Assembly: GCF_040712315.1 (NCBI RefSeq)
Contig: NC_134020.1
Span: 50,639,751 to 50,703,750 of the forward strand
Length of the DNA stretch: 64,000 nucleotides
Direction of reading: 5' to 3'
Origin: Castanea sativa
Taxonomy: Eukaryota > Streptophyta > Magnoliopsida > Fagales > Fagaceae
How positions within the stretch are numbered: position 1 is the stretch's first letter; every line of letters starts with the position of its first letter. Positions 32,116 through 43,175 of the stretch are shown one piece after another. Under the pieces are notes generated by a model, which was not told the origin of the DNA, ran no database searches, and worked only from the letters and a program-made list of their open reading frames with translations. A program made the translations under genes and the position numbers.

Positions 32116-35100
32116 ATGGAAACCGGAAGTAGCAGCGAAGGCTCGCCGGAGCCAAAGAAAGGCAAATCCAAAACCCCCAGAAAACCCAAGGCTAAGGATA
32201 GCGTTCTCAAGCAGAGTCAGTCTCTCTCTCTCTCTCTCTCTCTCTTGCATATGTAAGCGATTTTTGTATGTAATTTTATCAATAATTTTTATGGTTTTCT
32301 GTTTGCAGAATCTCCAGCAGAGTTCTTTGCAGAGAACAAGAATATTGCTGGATTTGATAATGTAAGTATTCAGAAATTTGGGCAAATTGGATGTGAGTAC
32401 TGAATAGTTTTAGCAATTAAATTCCATTTTTGGTTGTAAATTTTGTGGATTTTCAGCCTGGGAAATGCCTTTACACGACAGTTAGAGAGCTAGTTGAGAA
32501 CTCACTTGATTCTGCAGAGTCCATTTCCGAGCTTCCGGTTGTAGAAGTTACAATGTAAACCCCCCTTCCCCCCCTTTTTTTGTTTATTTATGAACAAATT
32601 ATAACTAGTGTTAGTTTCAATCATGGGTTGGTGATGAGTCTATGTAATGTTGTGTTGCAGCGAAGAGATAGGGAAAACCAAGTTTAATTCTATGATTGGT
32701 CTTGTTGATCGCGAACGTGTTGATGAGGCATTATATGATGACCACGAGACAGCTAAGGCTCGAGAGGTGTGTTATGCTTCTAATGTGAATTTGTTTTGAT
32801 CTTCGTTTTTCGTTAAATGTGTTAGTGGGTTTTTTTTAGTTTTTGAAAATTTTATGAAATTTGTTATGTTGTCTTTTTTTTTGTTTTGTGGCGTGTAGAG
32901 ACGATTAGCGAAGGAAGCAAAAGCTCAAGAAATACAAGCTAAGAATGCGGCCCTAGGGAAGAAAGTCAAAGAGAATACGGCTTCAAAGGGTATGAAGGGT
33001 CGAGGTGAGGCTTCGTTTTACAGGGTGACATGCAAGGTTTGACCTACATTCCATCTTGAACTTCTTGCGTTGCGTTGTCTGGCTTTCTGGTTATATTGGT
33101 CTGGCTATGTACTAATTACAAGCTTTTCTCTGAAGTTGTAGAATCATGTCCTTTATTGATTTTAAATGTAGGATAATGGAAGAGGAATGCCACATGATGA
33201 CATCCCAAATATGTTTGGACGAGGTTTCACTACTACATTCTAGCTCAAGTTTACATCTGATACAGATTTGTCTACACGTGTATTTGAATATTTTATTAGA
33301 ATAGATGAGCATATGACACTTCTTTATTCTTACGGAAGCTAGTTGCAACTGTATTTATTTGTGCAGTTCTGTCGGGGACAAAATACGGTTTGAAGCAGAC
33401 ACGTGGAAAGTTTGGTCTTGGTGCAAAGATGGTAGTATTTTGACATTATCTTGTCCACAATGCATGATTTTGCATCTTTTCTAGCTGGAATTGTTAATAC
33501 ACACACTATTAAGTATTTTATATGTTCTACTTGCCTGCTTTTCTCTCTAATTAGTCGTCTCAACTTTCCTTTTTGCACTTGTGAATAACTTAGGGGGCAT
33601 TAAATTGTACCATGGAAATTAAATTTCTGCACGCCATTTCTCATAGAACTTCAAGTTCTGAATCAATCAACTTGAATGAGACCTTGAATAAAAAATGACT
33701 CATCACACCCAAAATGATGCTGCCGGTTCTAGTCTAACATAAAAACTCCACCTTTTATAATTTCTACTGTCAGTTATATTGTTGGCGGGCAATTATTTAA
33801 TGTCCCATTAAAGATGAAAATATGAAATTTCTTCACAAAGTGATAGGTAAAATGATATTAGGGGTCGTTCAATATTTATGGGATATCCAAATGCAACCAT
33901 ACAGAATGTAATGCAAAGGAAGCCTTCTAGTTTACAATGCTGCTGAAGGAAAAGCCAAATTGTATAATTCAGTTGCTGTGTTTCTCTATATGATAATTAA
34001 GATACAAAACACTTAGTAACTTGATTCATATTCATTTATGCAGGCTTTAATTTGGTCTAAGATGAGTACAGGACTTCCTATAGAGATCTCATCATCAATG
34101 AGGGACCAAAATTATATGTCATTCTGCAGGCTGGATATAGATATTCATCGGTATGACTTGAATATCTTAAAGGCAGAAAGCTTTAACAATTAATATCTAT
34201 TAATTTCACGTGTATTGAAGCTTGTGTGTGTGTGTGTGTGATTTCTGGAAATTATTATAAGGTTTAAAACATTAAAAAAATGTGCTCTTAGATTTAACTC
34301 TTGTTCATAATCATGAAGTTGCTTCATTTAAATTTTCAGGAATATGCCCCACATTCATGTACATGAAAAAAGGGAATTCAAAGATCAGTGGCGTGGAGCT
34401 GAAATTCAAATAGTCATTGAAGGAAATTGGACAACTTACCGTGTATGTAATTGGCCTGTGTCATATTATATCATTGCAGCTCCTGAACTGCTGAGCACTC
34501 TTAAGTGGTGCAATGCATCTTCATCATGTTACACAATGATGATTGAGAAAAAAGCCATGAATGTTTTCCCTAACTAAAAAGTTTTCTATGGGCATGTGCA
34601 GTCCAAGATCTTGCATTACATGCGACAAATGGCAGTTATCACCCCTTATGCCCAATTCCTTTTTAAATTCATCTCCGATGCACCTGAGTATGTCTCTCTC
34701 TTTCTCTTTGTGTGTGTGTGTGTGTGTGTTAGAACCATCACAAATCTGCATAACCTTCTTCATCTCTCTGTTCTGCATCTTACCTTTTTTTCTTAATTTG
34801 GTAGGAAGAATGTCACCATAAAATTTGCTAGGAGAACAGATGTAATGCCTCCGGTTCCTCTTGAGACAAAGCACCACCCCTCATCTGTTGATTTGCTACT
34901 AATCAAACGTCTGATCACAGAAACTTCAAAACAGAACCTTTTGCAGTTTCTGCAGCATGAATTTGTGAATATAGGAAAATCCTATGCTGAACGATTAATT
35001 GGTAAGAATTTGAAACTAAATATTATCAGTGAATTCATTAAACAAGTTTGCATATAATTTTGCTGTTTATGTTATGATAGTGATTTGAATTAGATAATAC

Positions 35101-38100
35101 CCAATCAAGTTATGAAAGATTCCCCTATATTGCTAAAAAGCATTTATAAAAGAGCTTAGTCATGTTTAACTTTGATGATAAATGTGGAGAAGAGCATATT
35201 CTGTATTTTTTAACTAGGGAAATGGAAAGTTAGCTCAGTGGCAGGGGAACATGAAATTGTAGTTAATGTAACGATATCAAGCTAGAAAGGAAAAATTAAT
35301 TATTGACCCGTACTTGTCCTGTATACTATGATGTTTCCTCCACATTGCAGAAGTTATAGAATAATAACACCTCAATCAAGAGTTTATCTACCCTGGCATG
35401 AAAGGAAAAAAAATCCCCAATTTGGGGGGAGGAAGAAGACATGTTAGATTGGGGGGAGAAGAAAGAAATAAAATTCATCTTATACTTCATGAATGGTGAA
35501 AAATGAACAGATGATGCCTCTGATGATACTAATCATAAATGATGGGGTGATTTGCTGGGAAAACAAATAGAAAAGAGATAGTATTAAGGGGTAGCATAGA
35601 GATCAACCCTCTCTGCTAAACATGATTGATAATAATTACAGTGGCTCAATATTAGACTCTGAGTGCATCAATGCCAGCTCTTATATCAACATGAAAATTG
35701 TGTAAACATATTACTCAGGAATATCTTTATCCCAAAGAAATGTATTTATGGTTCTTTATGGGGAAGGAAATATGTTGATGACCTTCCATCCATTTAGGGT
35801 GACATGAATGTGAATAGCTTTTCTAAATCTTCCATGCTGCATTCAATACTTTATGATAGTTACTGACATTTTTCTGTTCTTGGGGTTATCTAAACTGAGA
35901 CAAAATTCAGTATAGCACTTCTTTTTTGTACAAGACAACAATAATCTAGCCTCTAAATCCTAAACCTATCTGATAAGCTGCTTTGTTTCCCTACCAGTTT
36001 AAGTTGTTATTCATTCCAAACAGTTCAAAGAAATAACCTTATAGACCCTTAAGAAGGGAGACTTCTAGATAAAAAGGAACCACATAGCCAGCTGTCATAA
36101 ACTGTCATGTGGAAATTACCTAGCAAAAATTCACCTAGTTTGATTTTGGAAGAGTATTTTGCAAACTCCATTACTTTCCTACACTAGATTTCGCAAACAT
36201 AAGGTGAAAAAAAAAAAAAAACAAACAAACAAACAAATGAAGTAAGAATGTGTGTGATATTTCCCTAAAATTGTTGATGGAAGTGAAAATCATTTTAAGT
36301 ACATAGTGGTGTTACTTATTTATTTATTGATAAGTTGAGTATGTAGTTGTTTTATTTTATTGATAGGTAAGAAAGATGTATGTTCAAAAAATTGCTAAAT
36401 GCAAAGTAGCACCAGCATATCAAAAGTACAAAAAAAGATGGAAAAGCAAAAACATTTAAAAAAAAAAAAAAAACACTAATTACAAAGAAGAAGAGAGCTA
36501 AGGAACTTTAAACGTCATATGTATCATTAGTTCATTTTTCATTATTTTGAACCGGTATTCAGTTCTCAGTTCAACCTCCCTCACCCCAAAAAAATGAGAG
36601 CTATATGATTATTAGATGGGGATTCTGGCCTTTTAATACTGCAGCTACTGCTATATTTGATGGTTTAAACTCTTGAAATCTTGCTCAAGTCTGAACAGTT
36701 CCTTCCATACAATTCTAAAAAATTTGTACTATTTCTGGCCTCTGTTACTGTTGTCCTCCTTAGATTCTGACGTTGATTCATGGTGTAGTGATGCTCTATT
36801 GACTTTTTGTAGGAGAAATGGGCCCAGATTTTAGCCCAAAAATGGCAGTCAAGTCTTTAACATCTCAACAAATAGTTCGCATCAATCAGCTATTTCGTCA
36901 AGCTAAGTTTGATGACCCTAGTGGTGATGTAAGTTCTTGATCTGTGGTCCTAAGTATTCTATTGTTTTTCAAATGAGATTAAATTCAATAAGGATGCAGG
37001 GTAAAAACCTATATTTACACCTTTCAATCAAATAATACCATGTCAGATTTGTTTAAATACAAGAATAGAGAGCAGGTTGATTTGCTTATTGAATTTTGAT
37101 ACTTGAATTATCTTTTTGGATGCTCATTTCCTTTTACACCGCATTCTTATTGAATTTAATCTCTTTTCAAATAGCTTGATTTGCCTTTTGCCCCTCTTTC
37201 TTCATAATTCTTTGCTATTATTTTCTAGTTTGGCACATTGCTTAGAATCTGTTTTCAGTGTCTTAGCCCTGCAGGTGAATACAATCTTCGTCTTGGAATT
37301 ATAAAGGAGCTGCATCCAGACATGGTTGCAACTTATTCAGGCAGGTTGTATTTGAACCTCAGTATGCTTGATCTGCTTCTTCTATGAAACTGACTCATAC
37401 GTAGTATGGGTTTTCCTTGTAATAAGTGTAAAAGACTTAAAGGGTTAGACTCATATGTAGTATGGTAATATAATTTTTTGTATATGAACTAGATTGTATG
37501 CTTTTAGAGTTAGATTTTTCTTCTGCTCATTGATGTTTTTCTTTTCCCTGTAAATGTGACGTTTCTCTTTTACCATTACATGCAGTGCTCAAGTTTTTGA
37601 AGGCCACCCATTCATTGTGGAAGCTGGTGTCAGTGTGGGAGGAAAAGATGTTAAGCAAGTGCGTGAGATACACTCTAGACTAATGAACTAATTAAATAAA
37701 TAAATTGTGAATGTTATGCAAATAGGTTGTTAGATAAAGATATTATTCTTTAAAAAGGGCTAATTTTCTTTTTTATAATAAAATTATTTTCATATAAAAA
37801 AAACGTATATATATTCTTCATTGGAATTGGTTTGCTAACAAGATGGAATAAGTTATTTATTATAAAAATTAATTTATAAATAAAGAGGAAAAGGAGGCGC
37901 TGTTCTCTTTCTTGTGACTATAATAATTCCTTTAAGTCTTTCTTTTTCAATGGACTAATTGTGTATAGATGTAGAAGTTTTGGCTTCTCTTTGACAAGAA
38001 GGTTGGTTCAATTGTTAGTGTGAATGTAATCTGAGCTTAAACATCTGTGAGAATACTCTAAAATATTGCTTTGTGCATCTTTTTTTTTTTTTTTAATAAA

Positions 38101-39282
38101 TAAAAGATCAATTTATTGATATGAGAAGATTACTCCAGTACACAGGGAGTATACTAGAGCAACTCCTAAAAATTTTACAATCTAAAATTTAGGAGATAAC
38201 CAAATTCTACTAAAGTCAATGGTGGCTAATTTTTAAATCAAACCATACAAAGTTCTCAGGAATATGGTACGGAATTCACTACAGAGGTCTACTCATTTAA
38301 AGGCTCAATTATTCCTTTCTCTCCATTAGACATAACAGAATGGAAAAAGATTTCCTCCAAATCATTTTGGAGAAATATCTTCTAACCCATTATGTGGCGA
38401 TTTGATGACCATCCGCTCATTTTTTAATCACATGACTCATTAAGTGATTTAAACAAGTCACGTGACTATTTAATGAGTCATATGATTAAAAATATATGTG
38501 GGTGATCATTTGATCTCTTACATAGTGGATTGAAGGAATATTCCTTCAAACTAGTTTGGTAGAAAATTCTGTCCTAATGGAATAGCCTTTCAGATTTCAC
38601 TACTTGTAACCTGTCCATACTTCCTTTGCCAAAAAGCAAGCAAATCCACAAGATCTATGCTCTTATTTTAATTTAATATTGCTATAATTAGCAAGTAGGG
38701 CAGGTGCTTTTTATACTAATTCAGTTTGGTTTCTAGTTCAATCCCATCCTTTATTATTTTCCTATATGAGAGAATTAACAATTTGAGAATATCTATTTAT
38801 CCAAGTAAGAAAATTACATGGAATGTTGTTCTCCTGGCAAGCTTCTTATGAACTGTATTATTATTTTAAGATGATCCGCTGTTAGCAGTTGGACAATATA
38901 AGCAGCAGGAGTAGCTGTAAAAAGTAGAAGCATTTACTCACACATGCACATATTGAGTATAACTTAGGGATGTGATTAACTGAAAATTGGGATTGTTTTT
39001 TTAACTCTTGCTAATTTCTTGAGAGCGTGCTATATTGCTTTACGATTAATGGGTACAAGTGAGAAGTTAGTGAAATGGTCATAATCATTACTTGTTAATC
39101 ATTTTTCAATCACTCAACATTTTTATGTAGCATATAACATCTGTTTTAATTGGCAGGGTTTGAACATCTTCCGATTTGCAAACCGGATTCCACTTCTTTT
39201 TGAGCAAGGTGCTGATGTTGTCACCAGGACTGCCCTTAAGAGAATCAAGTAAGATGTAGCCAGCAGTTGAATATTTCTTTGA

Positions 39283-39313
<31 letters not shown>

Positions 39314-40739
39314 GGGGGGGTGGGGGGGGGGGGGGGGAAGCTACAGAATTTTTTAACAGAATCTCCCCAAAACATCTTTTTCAGCTGGAATAGTTACAAG
39401 ATCAACCAGACACAAGATAAGATTGGCGTTTTTGTGAGCGTAGTAAGCACAAAAATCCCCTTCAAAGGTACCGGGAAAGAGTATATTGGAGATGACATAA
39501 GTGAGATAGCTACTGCTGTTAAGGTGGGGAGTTTTGAATTTTGATTTTTCTCCATCACAAAATAATTAAATAAACTAACAGCATTGTTTTTCCAGTCTGC
39601 TATCCAGCAATGTTGCATCCAGCTAAAATCCAAAATAGTGAAGAAGATACAGGCGCGTGAGCAGCAGGAGAGAAAAAGAAATTTAAGCAAGTAAGTCCAA
39701 TACTTCTTTTCCTCCATGAATGAGTAAACTACCCGTTTTGAAACCGTGTTTTTTTTCAGAGTACAGCTTTTCTAAATGTCACTTTTCTAGATACAGCTTT
39801 TTCAAACAGTCCATTTTCCTAAAACTGAAAAAAGAGTTACACCTTCAGTTAGTTTGGACTTTTTTATTGTTGAATTGGGAACAAGACAAAACAGGCATAA
39901 ATTACATTATTCTTCGTGCTTGCATGAACTGAAATCAGATTATAATCTCTTGACAGGTATATCCCTGATGCTACGAATGCTGTGTATGATGTTTTGAAAG
40001 AAATGGCACAGTTACATGCATCTAAGAAGAAACGTTATGAGGGTGAGGATGCAGAAATATTAAAAAAAGTATCGGCTAAGTTGATTACGAAAGAAACACT
40101 GAGGCAAAAGCTGGCTGAGCATGTTGAAAAGGTTAGCACTCAACTTGTATGGTGCCTGAATTTTCTTATGAAGATGTTCAACAATAAAAAAGAATGTCTT
40201 TTTGGACACCTTTCCAATGTCTTCTGGGTGGATGCGTTGGGTACTGCCTAAGAGGAAATCCAAAATGAACTTTAAAATTTTACATTTGATACATGAAGGG
40301 TCCCTTCAGTGTAAGTGCAGATTACTTTTGCATAAAAATGATATAGATTGACCACTTGGCACATGCATCATCATGCCAAATATTAGGGAGGAAACAGAAC
40401 GTTCTTGTTTTATGGATCAAACCACATGCTAAGAGATGTGCAATGAAACACAATCACTTCATTGTAAGAATCCAGAATATATCTGGCTCCATACAATGAA
40501 GTGATTGTGTCTTTTTAAGATAAATTAATATTTTGGGAAGCTGCAAATTTGACCAGCAAGTTTCAACCTCATTGAAATTATCAAATTCAAATACTTGTGT
40601 TTCATGACCTAGATGAATTGTTGGCCAAACTGGTTCTTAAATGCTTCCTAGTTCCCTTAGCTTCTATTTTTTGGTAAGATCTTTGGCATATAGGGAAGGT
40701 AATTGATACCCAGTAATGCTTTCTTAGAAGAAAATGGGG

Positions 40740-40782
<43 letters not shown>

Positions 40783-40993
40783 GGGGGGTGTTGGGGGTGT
40801 TTTTTGTTTCCAATACATATGGTGACCTTTTCACCTATATTTGCAGGTGGACTATGAGATGGCATTGGAGTATGCTACACACGGTGGAGTGAGTGAAGAA
40901 CCCAAAGAAGCCATATATATACAGTCACTGGAAACTGAACCTAAGTTCATTGATTTACGTAGCCCCATCTTTGTTTTCAGACTCTTCCAATAG
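32116..40993 (+). CDS. TOP6B: DNA topoisomerase 6 subunit B, 19 exons, 675 aa
   Basis: ATP-binding subunit of plant topoisomerase VI, which with the SPO11-3-type A subunit passes one duplex through another and is needed for endoreduplication and cell growth (the Arabidopsis gene is also called BIN3/HYP6/RHL3). Exons: 32116-32215, 32309-32361, 32457-32554, 32661-32766, 32899-33036, 33172-33223, 33367-33431, 34044-34150, 34340-34442, 34602-34687, 34805-35001, 36813-36928, 37259-37344, 37586-37658, 39157-39248, 39385-39523, 39596-39690, 39957-40131, 40847-40993. All borders are GT-AG and the 2028-nt frame is open. Bergerat-fold (GHKL) motifs: RELVENSLD (Glu62, Asn66), DNGRGM (166-171), GKFGLGAKMA (196-205). 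The N-terminal Lys/Pro-rich tail, helix-turn-helix-like middle and transducer part (including GTGKEYIGDD) follow the usual order. Length matches the family. No lesion seen. Confidence 0.96.
32219..32244. repeat. (CT)n directly after the TOP6B exon 1 donor
   Basis: The intron 1 donor GTCAGT is followed at once by about 12 CT units. Confidence 0.9.
34225..34240. repeat. (GT)n microsatellites in TOP6B introns
   Basis: (GT)8 here in intron 8. A similar run at about 34709-34728 follows the exon 10 donor. Confidence 0.85.
35002..36812. other. TOP6B intron 11, long and without recognised insertions
   Basis: 1811 bp of AT-rich intron sequence. Poly(A) runs at about 36206-36221 and 36458-36474. No element with clear ends was found. 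Confidence 0.5.
38323..38580. mobile_element. Fold-back MITE in TOP6B intron 14
   Basis: About 258 bp forming an imperfect inverted repeat: left CCATTAGACATAACAGAA, right reading CCATTAGGACAGAATTTT on the reverse strand. The centre pairs TTTAATCACATGACTCATTAA with ATTTAATGAGTCATATGATT. The target duplication was not clear. Confidence 0.65.
39284..39337. repeat. (CT)n followed by a G-run in TOP6B intron 15
   Basis: About 13 CT units, then GTT, then G7-T-G16 (39314-39337). The whole intron is only 136 bp (39249-39384), so this composite fills over a third of it. The G-run can form a quadruplex in RNA. Confidence 0.92.
40448..40510. repeat. Perfect 19-bp inverted repeat (hairpin) in TOP6B intron 18
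   Basis: ACACAATCACTTCATTGTA (40448-40466) and TACAATGAAGTGATTGTGT (40492-40510) pair perfectly around a 25-base loop. Too short for a confident MITE or microRNA call. Confidence 0.85.
40747..40779. repeat. (GA)n in TOP6B intron 18
   Basis: About 16 GA units followed by a G-rich stretch, 68 bp before the last exon. Confidence 0.92.
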
Positions 40994-41435
40994 TAATTTT
41001 TTTAGATATTCTTTTAATTTGTTAAAAGAAAAGAAAAAAATTCTTTTAAGACTAGTATGGTTTTAGATAGAATAGAATAGCAAAGAGTATGAGACCGACC
41101 CCAAAGTTTCATGAGTATCCACAGTGGATCCCAAAATGTTAGGACCAATGCTTTGTGGCTAAAAGCATAGCAAAGAAAATTCAAATTTGTTTTCATTAGT
41201 CACTATCATTACTGGAATTCCTTGTATCAAGTAAGCAAATGAAGGAAAGAACGAATAAAAATTGAATGTTCAAAGCTGAATGTACTCAGTATCACAAATT
41301 CAGAAAATGTTTGTGTTCTTTCCATGTTAAGCAAAAGCAGATTATGATTTATGAATTCTGAGATGTTTTAGTACTAAGCTTTTCCTCTGCTAGTGTAAAT
41401 TTGGAGCCGAGCTGGCTTCTGATGGACAATATTAT

Positions 41436-41574
41436 GGTCCGTTTGGATTGAGGGGGGAGAGAGAGGGAGTAGAGTATAATAGAGTAGATTTGGCCTAGAA
41501 TTAACCTATTTATAGCCTACTCTACTCTACTTCTCTCTACTCTTTTTCCTTCTCCCCTAAATCCAATCAGGTCA
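41436..41574. mobile_element. Short MITE with GGTCCGTTTGGATT-type ends
   Basis: Left GGTCCGTTTGGATTGAGGGG and right TCTCCCCTAAATCCAATCAGG are near inverted repeats. The inner arms GGAGTAGAGTATA and CTACTCTACTTC also pair. About 139 bp; target duplication not clear. Confidence 0.65.
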
Positions 41575-41819
41575 ATGTGGAAAATTCCTTAATAAAATGA
41601 AGCCTGCATTAAATTGTTTGAGCACTAAGGGGCAAGGTTAAGCCTTTCTGAAAATTGCAACTGCTTTCTCTGCCCTAGGCTAGTAGCCTAGTACTTAGAT
41701 AAACAATAAGCCTTAGTGACAAAAAAAAAAGAAAATGCACATTTTGCATGTTGTGATTGGAATATAAGGAGCATAATTTTGTATGTTCAACTAGCACAAT
41801 CAATTTTTTTATGTGTGGA

Positions 41820-42500
41820 TATTTTTCATTTTAAATTACTAAGAGATTAAATTTTGTACATTCAATATTCAAACCTTCAAAATATTTACACAATTTCATA
41901 TATTCAATGAACACAATTTTTCTAAAATATATAAATTTTATATGTTTAACATACACAATTTTCAAAAAATATAAATAATTTTGTTTAATATTCACCGTAT
42001 ACAATTTTTTGAACAATAGACACAAATGTGTACATTTATCTTAAAAAATTATTAAGAATGTATATAATTATGTTTATTCAATATACACAGTTTTTTACAG
42101 AAAGTACACAATTTTGTATATTTAAAGTATATAACTTTTTAAAGAATGTACATAATTGTATATATTCAACATGCAATATATTTAAACATGTACACAATTA
42201 TATATCTAACTTACACAATTTTTTCAAACAATGTACAAAGTGTCTGTTTGGTTAACTTATTTTTGCCAACTTATTTTATTATTTAGCTTATTTTTGTTAC
42301 TATTCATGAGTCTCACTGTACTATTTCAACTAATATTTACCTTTGTCTACAATACTTTCAGTAAAAAGCTTTCAATTTAGTAAAATAGGCAAATCTCAAA
42401 CAGACTCATAATTTTGTACAATCAATATACACAAACTTTCAAATAAAGTACATAACTTCTGTATATTTAATGTACACATTTTGTTAAATGAGAAAAATAT
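41820..42500. repeat. Degenerate AT-rich tandem repeat array, period about 45-50 bp
   Basis: Variants of TTGTATATTCAAT, TACACAATTTT and AAAAATGTACA recur at least eight times. The array is interrupted by a MITE at about 42242-42412 and continues after it with the same unit (TTTTGTACAATCAATATACACA). No coding potential. Confidence 0.75.
42242..42412. mobile_element. MITE inserted in the AT-rich tandem array
   Basis: Left TGTCTGTTTGGTTAACTTAT and right AATCTCAAACAGACTCA are inverted ends. The interior has the ACTATTCATGAGTCTCACTG segment common in plant MITEs with GTTTGG termini. Confidence 0.7.
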
Positions 42501-43175
42501 TATTTTGATCCTTATATATTAGAGTTACTATCAATTCTATTCTTATATTTTAGTAGCAGTCAATTTTGTCACTGTAATTTTTATCTTGTAGTCAATTTGG
42601 TCCTTACCATTAATTTATTAACGAAAAATACTTATGTGATACATGACGAGAGCCATTAAAGGTAATGGATAATAAAATAATAATAGATTTTTTAAATAAA
42701 AACATTAAAAATCCATGTCAGCATTTAAATAAAAATATCAGTTTTTATCAGAATTTAAAAAAAAATCCTAATAACATAAAATAAAATAAAATAAATAAAA
42801 ATGCTTATTTTCTTTTCTCTCACTTTCTTAGCAACCAAACACATCGACAAACACAAAGAAAATATGAGTTTGCTTCTTTTACTGGTGCAAAAACGAGGCG
42901 AAGAAGAAAGATGAACACGGATGGACAACATAGATTTCGCTCTCTCTCTCTCTCTTTAATTTCCGTTTAAATTAAGGGTTCCTCTCCTCTCTCATTGTGT
43001 GCCTTTTTAGTCTCTTCCAATCACATACCAAAGCAGAGTAAAGAAGAAAGATGGAGAGGCGGTGACTCTGTCAGGGCTTTCAAAGTAGTGATTTTTCATG
43101 GCAAAAGAATTGATCTTTCAAGAAAAAATAAAATGAAAATCCATTCAAACAGTTTTTGAAAATTCGACCGTTAAA
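42501..43175. other. Upstream region of the PPR gene
   Basis: AT-rich non-coding sequence with a (CT)n at about 42940-42956. No clear TATA box was assigned. Confidence 0.5.
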
